A program made the position numbers and the translations under genes. The notes under the pieces are model-generated. The model was not told the origin of the DNA, searched no databases, and saw only the letters and a program-made list of their open reading frames with translations. Shown here in pieces: positions 13,331 to 28,000 of a DNA stretch of 64,000 nucleotides. Within the stretch, counting starts at the first letter, position 1. Every line of letters begins with the position of its first letter. The stretch spans positions 1 to 64,000 of the forward strand of contig OENT01000287.1 in NCBI GenBank assembly GCA_900239685.1, read 5' to 3'. Source of the stretch: Rotaria macrura. Taxonomy: Eukaryota; Rotifera; Eurotatoria; Philodinida; Philodinidae.

Positions 13331-15080
13331 CGATCGGAACCAGTCAAAAATGATTCAATAGAATTTACTCGAGACTATCATATGAAGGATACTCGATGTT
13401 CTCTTTCTATGATCTAAAATCAATATGTGACAAGTTTTAAGTGGACCCAAGTTGGCTAGTATTCGTTTGCAAATTTCTTGTTCTACTAGTGATCTGTATT
13501 TTAGATAATGATTCGATGTTTTACTTATCTTGAAATAGTCTTTCTACTGGCTAAGATCAGATCAGAACTCTGTGTAGTGAGAATCGCCAATAATGAAACA
13601 AGAGCCGAAATCAAGTTCGAAACGTTAAATATAAACAGAATAGCTGCGAGTATATTTCATTTCTGACCGGAACCAAGAATGATAGATTCGGCTACTGAAT
13701 GAGCTTAGTGGAGTCTTTACTACTCCCGATCGAAAACCTATTGAAATAAACACTAGACACGATACAACTATATAAGCTGTTAAAATATATGATATTAAGT
13801 TTGAAACTTACTATTGTACCTGAATATATATTTTTATTATTTTTCCTAGTAAATAGGAAATTTGAGCTTGATCTAAAAATTCTTTAAAAACCTACAAGAG
13901 GCTTATTCCTATTTTCAACAGAAGATCATATTTTGAATGTGTAGTAGCCAGAACTCTACACAAAACCAAATTCAGGACACCAACAAAAGATTTATATCCG
14001 TATATTTATGTTCCTGTTTACGTATCCTCTGAGAATTTTTCTCCAAGTATATACAATATTCTCTGTGCATCTTACGAGCGTATTCTTGTTCCTATGTTCC
14101 CCTAATACCAATACTATTTCATGAATTCTTTATTATATACATAAAATTTGTACTTTTATCAATTATACAATACGGTGATCTTAGTATAATTAATATTCTT
14201 ATATTTCCACTGTCTACCATTAACATTGTTCGCTCTTGTTAAATTTTTCAAGAAAGATGTTTCCTTAATGAGTTCAGATTATTATTGAAAAATGATAATC
14301 GAATCTATCGTGATATTCATTGGACATACATTCTAATTTTTTATTTTGTATCAGGAAATGTTTTTTAAAGTCAATCGAGTTGTACGTAGTCATGAGATTT
14401 ATAATTGTCTTGATGAATTTTCGTTTACTATTATTCACTTTCAATCATGATACAGTCTACGTATTGACATTTTACTATTTTATTTTTCAAATTCCACAAG
14501 AACATGCACTATTTCATGAGATCATTGTCGATGTCTTATTACATTATCAACCCGTGATTCAATGTTGTGTTGAATACGTAGTTTTGGTTTATAGCATTCA
14601 TGAATTCAGAAAATCTATGATATCTATTCAACAGATCAACCTTCATAAAAAGAAATGCCATTGCTAGACGTCAGATTATTTATTGAAATTGGATCGTTTC
14701 GTGCAATGTCTCTGTATGATAAGTGTTCTCTATTAACAAAAAACCGAAGCAGATTCTCATCAAGGATATGAATCTAATCCTTTCTACAGTATCAACTAGT
14801 AGATTACTTGTGCTAGAAATAGATGCTTCTATCAAAAGATCACTGAACAACGTCGCTATATCATTACATTATTACTATATGAAGTATCTATGAAACTAGA
14901 ACAAATGTATCGTCTAAAATTTTAATTTATTTTATTCATTATAAAAATGAAAATTACAATATAGAAAAGACTCTATTATTGTTTTTTTCATCCTTCGTAA
15001 AACTAAACTTCGGTCGACAATGCTGGATTCTTTTGTAAATAAAACAATAATTCTTTTCTTTTAAAACTAAATTTCAGTTT

Positions 15081-18000
15081 ATTTTACGAGTGTATTAACC
15101 AGAATGTTGTTTTCAACACCATTTTTCTAAATAGAAAAAGAAAAAAGTATAGAAGAACATGATTAATATTAGTTTTTGAAAAAGTTTTAGCATGAATATT
15201 AACAACGTGAGAAATTAACAACACAAATCGTTAACACGTGTGAATAAAAATATTACTTTTTATTTTAGAATTCTATATTAGTTAGTAGGGGCTAAAAATT
15301 TTTTTCAATCCATAATTATACATGTATGTACAAAGATCGAAAATATTCGTATCTATACATACCTGAACATTAGTTTCCACTTCTTCCTCTTGAATCTTAT
15401 GAACAGCATCGTGAACAGTAGCTGTAACATTTACTGTACATTGTTTATCCATATCAAGTTTTTCCAACACATCATAGTTATAATCTAAGTGCAATGTATG
15501 TAAAATTTTTGTTTTTATCGAACTGTTATAAAATACTTACATCTCAAATGACATAGATATACTTTGTATGCGTAATCATTGAGTTCTTTCAAAGCTTGCA
15601 GAAAAATTTTTCCACCACTATAGTCAAGCTGACTAATCGAAGAACAATCAATAATAATATGTGTTAAACGACGAGCATTGAAGTAGTTGTCATCTGACTG
15701 TTTAGTTTTATTATTTTGTTTCTTAGAATCAACTGTTACATCAATACCAGCTGCATTTAAGAGACTTTCACGAAAATATTCTGCATTAAAATATATGATG
15801 GGAGATTCGAAACGAAAAATTTTTATATGAGAAATTTCATGAACCTTAAATAGAAGAACAAGAAAAGTAAACAAAGTAAAATGAATTTTATTGTTTTACG
15901 TTTGTATAACGTTTAATATTTTCATATATTTCACTTCGTTCATATTGACCAAGTATTGTTGTACGAGGTCTAAAACAGATGACATTATATGCAACAGAAG
16001 CGACAGAAGTCAACACAAACCGAAATTGTCGAACAATAACAACAATCAATGATACAATGATACCAATAAATAGACCATAATCAACATCAAGTATAACCGT
16101 ACTTAAAAATGTTGTGATCCATACAACCTAAAGAATCTGATGAACATTGATTATTTAATCGACCATATTTACTCCTTCAAGTTTTGTAACACGACCGATC
16201 GTATAAATATCTTTTGTTTGCATTAATAAACCTTTCAATGCCACAACAATGATGGATGCTAAACAAGCCTAAAGTAGTTATATTCAAAATCATTAGTTAT
16301 ATATATCATTCATCACTAATTATATACTTTAGGTAATACTTCAAACCATGATCCAACATATAGAATGATAATAAGTAGAGACGCACATGATACAAGACTA
16401 GCCAACTATGATCAACACAATAAAAAAAACGGAATAAGAAAACGAAAGAACGTATTTCATACCTGTGTCTTACCACCAGCATTAACATAAACACTTGTAC
16501 GCGATAGAGAAGCACCACTGGGATATGATGCAAAAAACGAGCCAATAACCTATGACAAGTAATCATTGGATAATTATTCTATTACAATTGTTTATTACGT
16601 ACATTGCATGCACCATAGGCTGCTAATTCTTGATTTGCATTGATAGAATATTTATATTTTTTTGCAAAAGTTTTTGCTAGTGACATACATATAGCAAAGG
16701 CAACAATACCAATCATAAATGCATCTTTCAATAAACTCGGCATAAGTGCAAATGATGGTCCTTGTGGTTTACGAAAACTGAGGTATGATATTCAGAACGA
16801 AAAATAAATATTCATATACGCAAGAATTTATTTTCAAACTTACCCACGACCTATGGTACTCACAACTTTAACCTTGTAGCGACTATTTAAATCGAACATA
16901 TACGAAACAACAGTGCCGACAATAATCTACGAAATTTGAAATAAAATCAAGAATGATTTATCATCACTTCAAATTTACATACGACAATCAATTCAATTGG
17001 AATAGGTATTTGTATTTTTTGAAAAGCTTTGATCTTTTTAATTTTCTTCTTGTAATACGGTTCAAGATATTCTTTAACAATCACAAGACTGATGATCGAG
17101 CATGCAGATATACTTAATGTGATCAGATTAGCTTTTTTCAAATTAGTAAATATTTCAATATAGGTCTAAACAAATGAAAATACAAAGACATGAGTGGAGA
17201 ATTTGAAAAAGAAAAGAATGTAATCAATAAAGTCTTACATAAATTATATTGAACGGTCCATTATACCGTTTGAGGGATAAACCAAAAATATCTGGCACTT
17301 GCGAAGTAAATACTAATATGGCAGTACCAGTTGTATAGCCACTGATGAATGAATCAGAAAGAAATGAAGTAACGAAACCAAGATGAAAGATACATAAAAT
17401 TAACTACAGATAGAATGAATAGTTATTATCCATGGAATATAAGTCGCTTTTTTCTTAATCAAACAACCTGAATGATTCCAATCATAAATGCTAAAGTAGT
17501 CGCAATAGCAATGGCATATGACGGGTCATTCAATGCATCATTCAATGCTGTTCCAAAAGTATTGTTATTTAATAAGCCTGTGTCCATTGTCGACAGCATC
17601 GGTTTGACACTAAGACGATTGACAACATTGCCTGTCATTAAACTGATCACTGCAATACCACCTAAAATTCAAGTACATTTCCTATTTAATTATCGAATAC
17701 AAAACAAAAGTAATAATTTGTAAACCTAGTGATAAATGTCTCGATGTTCCAAATAATACATAGACTAGTGACGGGAAAAACGATGTGTACAATCCTGTGA
17801 TGACAAAATCAACGTAGAAAGTCATTTAAAACATAAAGCAGTTACCAGTAATAGCTGGTAGCCGGGCTAATAACGCATAGCCCATGCCTTGAGGAATTTG
17901 CATGATCGCAATCTTAATCAGACAAACGAACGAGAGTATTTTCATTGATGATTTAAACAATCTGATACCGTAATGCCGCAAATGATATCTTGCGGTAGCC

Positions 18001-18310
18001 AATCGAGTTGATAGATCTTTAACCATGATAGAAATGGAAACAATATTCTTATGTAAGATTGACCACATTTTTTGGAAGGTACACATTTATTTCGAGCATA
18101 TTCACATATTTGATGAAATAGAATGACTGGTGTTCGATCTTCATACGTCGTTGGAATAAATACTTTATCAAATGATTTTTGTGTGACTATGGGACGATCA
18201 ACAACAATACTATGACTTCGACTATTAATTTTCGGTTCACTCATATGATTTGGTTCGTCGGATGGATCCATGGCTTCTAGATGAACTTGAAAAAAATCCT
18301 TTATTGTCAA
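15081..18310 (-). CDS. SLC26-family anion transporter, tandem copy 2
   Basis: Same orientation, same visible exon pattern and same signatures as copy 1: exon 1 from 18310 to 17969, the IPQGMGYALLA segment, SGYTTGTAILVFTSQ, NQELAAYGACN, DYGLFIG, and the STAS pieces IDCSSISQLDYSGG and TVHDAVH. It differs by many substitutions and by a longer Lys/Asn/Gln-rich loop in the STAS variable region near 15690-15740. The last intron appears to end at TTTAG near 15127, opening a short terminal exon that encodes NGVENNILVNTLVK and stops near 15081. The stop TAA overlaps an AATAAA (AAATAAA), so the polyadenylation signal may include the stop codon. The loop between STAS strands is the usual site of variation in SLC26 proteins. 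Substrate is unknown; a role in epithelial anion exchange is inferred from the family. Confidence 0.92.
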
Positions 18311-19023
18311 ATTTGTTCAAGATATGTTGATCAGATAGATATAAAGATTCAAAGAATGAAAATTGATAATTATTCATGCTCGATTCTTAATTATCATCCA
18401 CTAATTCCTTAAAAAGTTTTTCTTTTTTCTACAACTTGACACGAATATATACACTTGATACTTGAACTGCAGCTGTGAGAAATGTTACGTTAGACACATG
18501 CACGTGTATAACTATCCTTGACGTTTAGAGCTTTATTGCAAAAGAATCGCTACCATATTGAATAGCAAGTTTTTTTACTTTGCAAGTACGTTAGAAATAG
18601 ATTGCATTTTATCTTGAAAGATCTGGATGAGACTAGCACATCGCTGTACTCAGTCTTCCTATTCTGTCAACTGAATAGTGACATCATGACGATAGAGGGA
18701 AGCAAACAACTATTATGAAATCGAATAAATATATACTGCAAGTTTTTTTTCTAGTGATAGTGATAGTTTTTTCAAAGAAGAAATTGAGTATTTAAGAATA
18801 ATTTGTCAAATCTTTTCAAGAGATAATTCGAGCAGTTTTGGATTGCTCAAAATGCATAGGTAGTACAAAGAACAAGCATATTGCACCGTCACCAGGTAAC
18901 ATAAATGGAGAAAAACTACAGGATGGATCATGAAAGAGAGAAAAATGAATAGAAAATGTTCATCGAAGTAGTAAAGTAAGAACGCATGTCAAACAAAACT
19001 TTTCAACTTAATATGCAAAAGAA
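18311..19023. promoter_or_regulatory. Divergent 5' region between SLC26 copy 2 and LRRC9
   Basis: The 713 bases separate two head-to-head translation starts, so promoters for both genes must lie here or within first introns or leaders. No TATA-type or other specific element can be assigned with confidence in such AT-rich DNA. The short frame ATGCAAAAGAAATGA ends overlapping the LRRC9 start region and would be a tiny upstream frame if transcribed. Confidence 0.35.
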
Positions 19024-22000
19024 ATGAAAGGTGTCGAAGACGAAAACATATTCAAAGAATTGGTAAGTATTTAAAATACAAATGGTCTACTGTAACAGAG
19101 ACGAGAGCAGAGATATTGCTCTATGATGTCTTCTATAATACAAATCACTTCGTTTATATTCTCAATTTCTTTTATGTTTATATCTATTTGAATCAGTAAA
19201 CATCGATTCTTTTTTAAATACCAGACATTAATCTATTTAAAACAATTATTAGTAATTTTCAACTTTCTACAACGAAATATAAATGCTTAGCATTTATTAA
19301 TTATACTTATCTATGTTCGGCAATCGTATCAATGAAAACTATAATAGAAAAATGATGCAGCTAATATTCAAAATGTAGACGAACGATAAGTATACTTGAA
19401 TGTTCCTATTGGATTCATACACTGATATCCAACATGAACAATATCGAGTAAAGTCTTTCCTTATCATTTCGTACATTAGTTTTCTGACAACTTATTGTTC
19501 TACCTTTCATGAACAAAAATGCATACAAGAATCATTATATATAAATGAAAAATATTCAAGCATATTCTATATACAATGATGTCATCTTATTAGTAACTCT
19601 TTCCTATGAAAAACTATTAGACCACACAGCTAACTTAATGAATATGATTTTCGTTGAACTATGTCGAGACAAACGAACATGACTGTGAACGAATCTATAC
19701 AGATAACGTATGACGATTTGCCTGGCTAAATATTACCATCATATGTCGCTATTTTGTCAACCGTGAAACATGTTTAATGACTAAATGCAATCATTCAGTC
19801 TCTTCATACCCGAAGGTCATGTGTAATCTAACCTTGCCTCTTTAAAAACCTGAGAAGATACAGGATAGTTAAGTCGACCGATTTAGTACAGTAAAATATG
19901 AGCGAAAACGTGTAAATATGATTCCGAATATGTAGGGAAACAACATGATCCAATTCTATTGCTTCTGCTATCATGTTTGATTCATTTCATTTTTCTAGTG
20001 TGATGCAAATGGAATCAATTATGATGCCTTACTGCGTAATAGTGGAGGATTCGATACAAGTGTTGAAGTTCTTGAATTATTCTTTTCCGGTTTACCTCGA
20101 ATGATAAGTTTTAAGCCATTTCCAAATCTAGTTAAGTTGATTATTGTCAATCAAACTATCGAACGGATCGAAGGCTTAGAAGCATGTCACAATTTGCAAG
20201 AACTTTGGATTACTGAATGTAAGCTTCAAGTATGTACCTACCTTAGTCTTTCATGTGCTTTTTATTATGTGTATGAAAGCAAGACTTTATCTCAACTTAA
20301 TAATAGAGGGCAAAAAAAGAAAAAAGACGCGTGTATACAGGTGTTATTCTTTCATGAAAATATATCATAGAAGAGGAAAAAAGTCAAGATTACCACTGCA
20401 TCGAATCTAACATTTGCTGCGTACAAAATCATGTTTTGAAAGAATTGAAGATTTATATAGGAAATAATTTCAGGTCCAGTGCAAATAATATTGTGATAAG
20501 CGTGATTAAACAAATGTATGTCAAGGTCATATGAATATTACTATTATTGTTTTGTTCTCTCTAGCAAATTGAAGGTCTTAATGGTTGTGCACAGCTTCAA
20601 CGCTTGTATTTGTACGCCAACGCAATAAAAGCAATTGAAAATCTTAATGGATTAAAAAGACTTGAACATCTGTGGCTTAACGAAAATTTGATCACCAAGA
20701 TCGAAGTAGATCTTTTCTGTTGTGTTAATTCTAATGATACTAATTTTTCATTGATCTTATAAAGGGTTTATCCAGTGCGAAACGGTTAAAAGAACTCAAT
20801 CTTGCTTCGAATCAAATAAAATGTATCGGTACGTCAATCAAGATCCTTATTATTCGATAACTTTGAATTAATCGATGAGATATCATTTTTATTAATAGGT
20901 ATGTCACTTGCGGAAAATACGGAACTCGAAGTGTTAAACTTGGCTGATAACAAAATTAGTTCCTTTCAAGTAAAGATTATTTTTCACTAGAGTACTATAT
21001 GTTTTCAATTGAAATGCAATCATTCATTGAAGGATATTACCATATTAACAACGTTACCAAAATTACGCAATATTGCTTTTAGTGATCCGGTTTATGGAGG
21101 TAAAAATCCTGTGGCATCAATGGCAAACTATCACGTTCATATTCTGTATCATTTACCACAACTTGAATATATTGATGGATTACATATTACGACGCGACAA
21201 GTTGCTGAACAAGCTGAAGTAAGTGGAACAAAGTTTAAGGATGTTTTTCTTCTTCTAGTTTAAGTTTCATGAGTAACACTTTTTATTTTATTGTTTATGT
21301 TATCATTGAATTGTCTATTCTAGTATCTATCTATTGAGTATGTTTTCAGAATTAAAATTAGTGGTACGAGAGTAGAATTCACATGTACAGTAGAAATAGT
21401 ATATACTATATATTCCTTCTCATTTATTTTTGCATGAATTGTTTCTTGAAGAGAAACCTATAGATTTCCTACATCTAGTGCATTGATTCAAGCACAAATG
21501 TAATGCTACATTCATTATGTATTGATAAGCGTGAGTGTTTGATTTAAAAAAAAAACTTGGTCGTTTCTAGATATTCATAGACTTGTCGTAAATCAAGAAA
21601 AACATTAGTTAGAATACTTTTCTAGTAAAGTGGTTCTTTTGTTCGAAATCTAAAAAAATAAACATAACGATGTGTACGTCGTTTAGTGTTATGATGTATC
21701 ATCCTGTAAAAAGATTCTCAATATGATCAAGTGTAATATTTTCCATTAAATAAGTTTCGGACACCTCGAACGTTTTTTATTAGATGGATTTCCCAAAAAA
21801 ACTATCACCATATGTATTTATTAACTTTTAATAGGCCACAGTAACGAAAAAGAAAATGTGGTATAATATGAAATCGAAAACATTAGAACGAGAATATGAT
21901 GAATTTCAAGGGCATCTTCAACAATTAAGAAAAAAAAATGAATATGTTCCTGAAGAACACATACGTCTATTACTTCGATGTCTTCAACGTTTAAAACAAG

Positions 22001-25000
22001 AATTAAAATTTCCAGAACGAAATTATCAAACACGTGCTGCTGCTGGTGATGTGAGTGATAGTTAGTTTATTCGATATGTACACATTCTTCTATGTTCGTT
22101 ATTTAGCATAATGAACGTGAGAGATTTGAAAAACAAATTGAACTTATACGTCAACGATTGACTGTTTGGCAAAATATTCTAAACAAGTAATTCTTTATAC
22201 ATTAGATGTCATATGTAAAAACATCAATACGAACAAAAAAAAATGATTTCTTAATTTATTTTATTTTATACACCTCAATCATCTACTGTTTATCTGATTT
22301 CTAGTATTGCCATTCAATATGAAACTGCTCAATCTATTTTACTAAACCAAAAAGCTCAACTTTCATCACGTGTTCAATTGGAATTGATTAGTGGCGGAAA
22401 TATTCGTTTTGAAGAAGGAAATGTTAATGATGTCTGGTAAATAAATTTGAACTGTATTTCGTTCGATCTATGATAAAAATTTAATTTAAGGTTTAATGCA
22501 GCTAAAGATCTTCTTCTTTCACGTTTTTGCTCGTCAATATACAGTCGATATCATGTAACTGGCATTAAAATACATCGTATAACACGATTATTTAATCGGC
22601 CAAAAAAATTACAATTCGATCATGGTCTAGATTTCATTCTTGAAGAAGACGATGATCCAATCAAGTATAAAATTCAATAGGAAAAAGAGACGAGACGATT
22701 TCCACTCATGTTTTTTATTTTTATTTTAGAACTAAATCAATACAATCCAAACTTGAATACTTATTTTATTGTAGTCAACCAGCACGTCGTGATCAACATA
22801 ATCAATTGCAGCAATTAACAAGTATAGAATCAATATCTGAACATGGCTTTCCAAATGTTGAAATATATAAAGTTAGTACAATTGTTTTAATTGTTATTTA
22901 ATATGTTCGAATTTGATTCGTTTGATTAGCAATTAGGTCGAGAAGAAGCTGTACCATTTACAAATTCACTTGCTGTTAGTGATTATCTTCGTATTGAACA
23001 AGCTGGTTATCAGAATCGAGATAAATATCGTTTCGGTAAATTAATGCATGCGTTTCTTTTTCCATATTCGAATGTTTTCATTTGACTTTAAAGGAAGCGT
23101 TCTCATGGCTAAAATATACATTGGTTCATCAACAACAACATCTGTCAAAGAGTTAGTTTCGATTTGATTTCATAAATTGATATAATCAATCAAATATGAC
23201 CTTCTTTTTCTAGATTGCCCTTTCCGGAATATGCATCGGATTCGAGGTTTGTTGTTTTGCTAAATCGTAATCGTAACCATACTAACTTGATTTCGCATGA
23301 AATTCTCTTATTTGAATAATAAATCAGAAGTTTTCAATTCAAGTGATCTTTCGAAATTTAAAAACTTTGCCAAGTCATAATCGTAGCCATTAGATGATTT
23401 TTTGCTTTCGTTTGTGTACAATCATTCAGCTCATACACTTTAAACTCATTAATTCTGTCACTTTATTTGAAATATTTCAATCTTGATTGTATGAACAGTG
23501 ATTAGAAAGTTTTGACCGAAAGGCGAGATGTATCTAGATTTATGACGGAACACTTTCTCTATCCGGCAGCATATTTATTTTTAAGTTCTGTTATGCACCG
23601 ATGATATCGAAAATTACCGTCATATTTGCTGCAGTCTACAACAAAATGCAGCTAATGTGGCCTCATCTATCAACATCCTCAATGTACAACAGAACTTGAT
23701 GATATTTATGCCACCGGATAGAGAAAATCTCTTCTCTAAATATACACATATCCTAATTTTCGGTCAAAAACTGACATAACACTTATAATCGCCTTTGATA
23801 ATCCAACTGAAGATAAACAACATATAGTTCTAATCATGATTACTTCGGAAAGATCTCTATTCTAGAGGAATTTCTACTCTCATCTTTAACAATGTTAGAA
23901 AATTTTTCTCTGATTTGAACTTGATACAAAAAAATCCCTTGTTCTCGTTTTCGAAATTCTAATGAAAATCAACAATAATTGTATAATTGATCCATCTCTT
24001 GCTATGTGAACAATAGTAGGTCATGTTTAGTCTGATTCGATGCGTTAATTGAGCTTGAATCTAGTATGAAATCGAATAGCTGGAATCATACCGTAGAAAT
24101 TTAATTTATTCATAAATTTGATATACGCATAATTGTATAGAATTAAAAATAAGAGGCATACGATTGTTGTAATCTAATCGTCTTCCTGTAGACGAACCTT
24201 GTAGGATGATCAAGAAAAAGCTGATTGTTTTTCTAGTATATCATGCAAGAATTTTCCAACTTACGCAAGCGTATCTCGTCATGTTATGTTTTCTGAACGT
24301 GCAATTTCGAAGTCAGGTATTTTCTTCCGTTGTATTAATTTTCTTAATCTGATAATTGGTTTTTACATAGGACATTGTGAGTGTGGTGCTCAACAGCAAC
24401 AATGGTTTTTATTCGATCCATCACATGCATATGCTGAATATATTATTGAATACGAATATTTGTTCTCTGTATGTTGATGATAATTTAAAACATGAATTTT
24501 ATTTCAAATTTAATCTAGCATTCCAATCATACAATCAGCGATCAATTAAGTAGAGTTAAACTTGAAAAAACGGATGATTCAGCTGTACCAACATATCAAG
24601 AAGAAATAAGTCTTGATAGTTTTATTCTACCATCCAAAGATGATGAACTTCCATCTAAAATGTACGTAATTTTATCTGAAAAGGGTCTGGCAATTCTTCT
24701 TGAGCCATGGAAATCTCATGCATATGATATTTTTCTTGAGTAATTCATGTCACATTCAATGGAGTATAATATATCAAGCTCAGCTCGTACTTTGATAGGT
24801 TCAACGTTTTTTCACTGATTACAATGCGTTTCAGAGATCTAAAGATAGATAAAGAATGTTAGATGATCATTGGCTAGTTGTATCGATTTACTTTCATCAG
24901 TGTTTTCTTCATACTTAGAAATCACTACGACGAAAAATCTAGAATGCCTGGTTAAGTTTCATGTTGTAATCAATAGTGTAATACAAAACAGTAGAGCATG

Positions 25001-28000
25001 GAAATAAAGCCACATGAATTTCTGATAGATTTGAATTCTGAATAATTCTCATATAATATGTTTCGTAACACTGATGATTCATTATTAAGAAGACGATATC
25101 GACTCCTAAAACAAACATCAACACATTTTTACGATAATCAGCAAATCTTGCTAAACATTTTTAATGTAAAGAACTTCTAGATTATCTCCAAGTGATTTCT
25201 ATGAATAACTCTATGTAACGAGGTAAAAATACATGAAAATTGTTATCATCTCTGTCATAAATTCATATTTCTAGTATTCAGATTCAATTGCACTGGAAAA
25301 GTTGAGCAGTATTCATAAAATGTTTTTTTAAGAAGTTGCTCATCATGGTTCCGATATCATGATAATGGGTAATGTTTTTCAGCTAGAATAATTTTACTCG
25401 AAGAAAATACTTTGAAATTCTGTTACTCCTAATCGTTCTTGCCGTTCATGAACACATTAAATATGTTCAACATAGAGAATTCATTCAGATAAAAGTCTTA
25501 GCAAAGCTTTTATGCACCTACTCGTTTATACTTGTTTGAGTACTATTCTAAAGCCTCATGTGTGTCAATTTCGTTGTTCAAGATAATACATAGATCGAAT
25601 TTAACAGAAATTTCTTATTTTATTTTATTTTATTTTTGTCTTTTGAATGTTATTAGAAGTGAATTGTCGGAAGAAAAACTTTTGAAATTAGTAAATGAAA
25701 CCAGTCTATCCAATATTACTGAACTCAATTTAGCTTGTTGTAATCTAACATCGATTAAATTATTGGCAGAATTAAAAAATCTTCGTACACTTAATTTAGC
25801 ATTTAATGATTTAATTAAACTAGATGAATTATGTTTTTTATATTCACTTGAATCAATTGATTTAAGTTACAATAAATTATCTACATTAGACGGCATGAAA
25901 GGATTAACAAAATTAACGACGTTTATTGCAACAAATAATTTTCTTAAAAAATCATTGGATGAAATATTAACGCTAAAGCGTTATAGTCCGGCTTTGCTCC
26001 ATATTGATCTTCGTGCCAATCCATTTGAGAAAGTAAGATGCGTCTTTCTCTCTTGTTCTCACTCTACACACATATATACATATATGCATATGACATTGCC
26101 AGAAAGTAAGCACTTCACAACGAAGATAACATAATAGAAAAATAAACATGAAGTGAACGTATTTCTTCCGGTAAAGACAACGAAGATGATATGAAATAAG
26201 ATACTGTTAGTTTTGTGCTTGTGTGTGTAGCTTTAGCTTGTACATGCCAAGAACTGTTGAGTTCACAAAAATGTTGAACGAAGAGATTCTACATACACAT
26301 TGTTTTGTTCGTGAAAAATAAACTATTGATAAGCATCATCTTGAGAATTTCTTTTTTCTTATAGATGCTTATAGCTTCCGAAAATTTCTCGAAAAAGAAT
26401 TGGTTTTTCTTGTGAAATTTGTAACTTATGTTCGAGCTTTAACTTGACCGATATTCTCCATTTCGAAGGAATTCTAATGGACAGTTTCTAAGTTTCCGAT
26501 TTTTCTACGTTTGTACAAAATCTCTCATAATACGCACATCTTATCGGTAAATCAGTTCGATATTGAGAATATGAATCAAGCGATCGATGATATAGAAAAA
26601 TTCATAAATAATTCTATTGGATTGTCATCAAGTGCATGTTTTGTTACTTTTGATATTGAAATCACTTGTCTAGAAATGGAAACTACATCGGCTTCGTTAA
26701 TTTCAATTGTAGATGACTTTTAACTGGTTCATCAAAACTATCGATACGAACTGGTAGAGTATCGGGACAATGACGATTTCTAAACACACATATATATATA
26801 TATATACAGGGTTTTATGAGTGCGGAATGAAAACAGAGTAATTTTTATCCTTCTCAGGTTAAAATCAATATTTTGGGAAACATTCCCTTTTGGAACAAAA
26901 TTTGCATTTGATTCTGTCTAATCAAATAGATAACCTATTCCAATTTTTGCTAATTTGACACAAGTACATGTGTGCTACTATAGAAAATTTCTTGATTATC
27001 TAACTACTAGAGGTATTTCATTCTGAATATACATGTATCCATAGTAGAATCCCTGAGTAAAAGTATGACCTTAGAATGAACATCCAATAGGAAAATTTGC
27101 GATGACTATTCTCGTGGAGTTGTGAAGTGGCTTTTTGCCTGAAATTTAATCAGTTGAAGTCAAATTCATGAAAGAGATCCATTGCATAATGGAAAAACCA
27201 TGTGCAATTTCGATAAAAATCGAGTTATTTTCGATTACGTTTTCTCTGTAAGCATAAAACGAAACGGTGATGGTTATATTGCTTGTTATACAAATAAAGT
27301 TCTTTAATCATTCATATCCAACAATTTAATGACAATAACTGTTCGGGTATGTTTTAGACAGAAAACTTTCGAGCTCGTACACTTGCATTAATGCCCAGCT
27401 TACTTTCAATCGACGGAGTCAATGTAACTAATCATGAACGTGACCATGCTCAAAAATGTCAACCAGAAAGATCATGTTCATCGGTAAAAAGAATTTTCCT
27501 CTCAAAGAATTGAATGGTGTTTGTTTTTTGTTCATTGTGTTTTCAAGGAGAATCTTGTTGTTCATAGTCGAAATCATCTATATCGTCCTCGAGATTTACG
27601 TTGTCATTTTATTGCAAAATACTACGATACGTACACGAATGATCCACTTGGTATTCATCAACCAAGAATCGATGATATCTATTGGATGTCAACAGTAACA
27701 AGTTTATGTTTAAATAATCTTCATTTAACTAAACTACCGGATCTTTCCAATATGATTTGTTTACGTTGGGCATCATTTGACAATAACTGTTTGTCACATA
27801 TTCGAGTAAAACAATGTTCCATTTGTTAATATATATATATTATGATTTAATTGTCTTTTGTACTGTCAGGGTCTTGAACAACTTGTAAAATTAGAAGAAT
27901 TATCAATAGAAAATAATTTTTTAACCGTTATTGATGGTATTGAAAATTTAACGGGTTTAAGACGTTTGAATGTATCAAAAAATGAAATAACGGATTTTGA

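Larger units (their letters stand above)
7325..15080. other. 7.8 kb gap between the SLC26 copies, no gene recognised
   Basis: Several open frames of 60-115 codons occur on both strands, for example at 7875-8108 (-), 10167-10469 (-) and 14320-14667 (+). None shows a domain, a splice pattern linking it to neighbours, or a composition distinct from background AT-rich sequence. The region holds a G-rich repeat at 12209, a TA microsatellite at 13295 and one ambiguous base at 12947. Decayed gene remnants cannot be excluded. Confidence 0.5.

Noticed and set aside
14320-14667. 115-codon plus-strand frame with hydrophobic stretches
   Set aside because: Hydrophobicity comes from T-rich codons (Phe, Ile, Leu), and no family motif is seen.
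21821-22033. Minus-strand frame over an LRRC9 exon
   Set aside because: Shadow of the real plus-strand exon 21835-22050.
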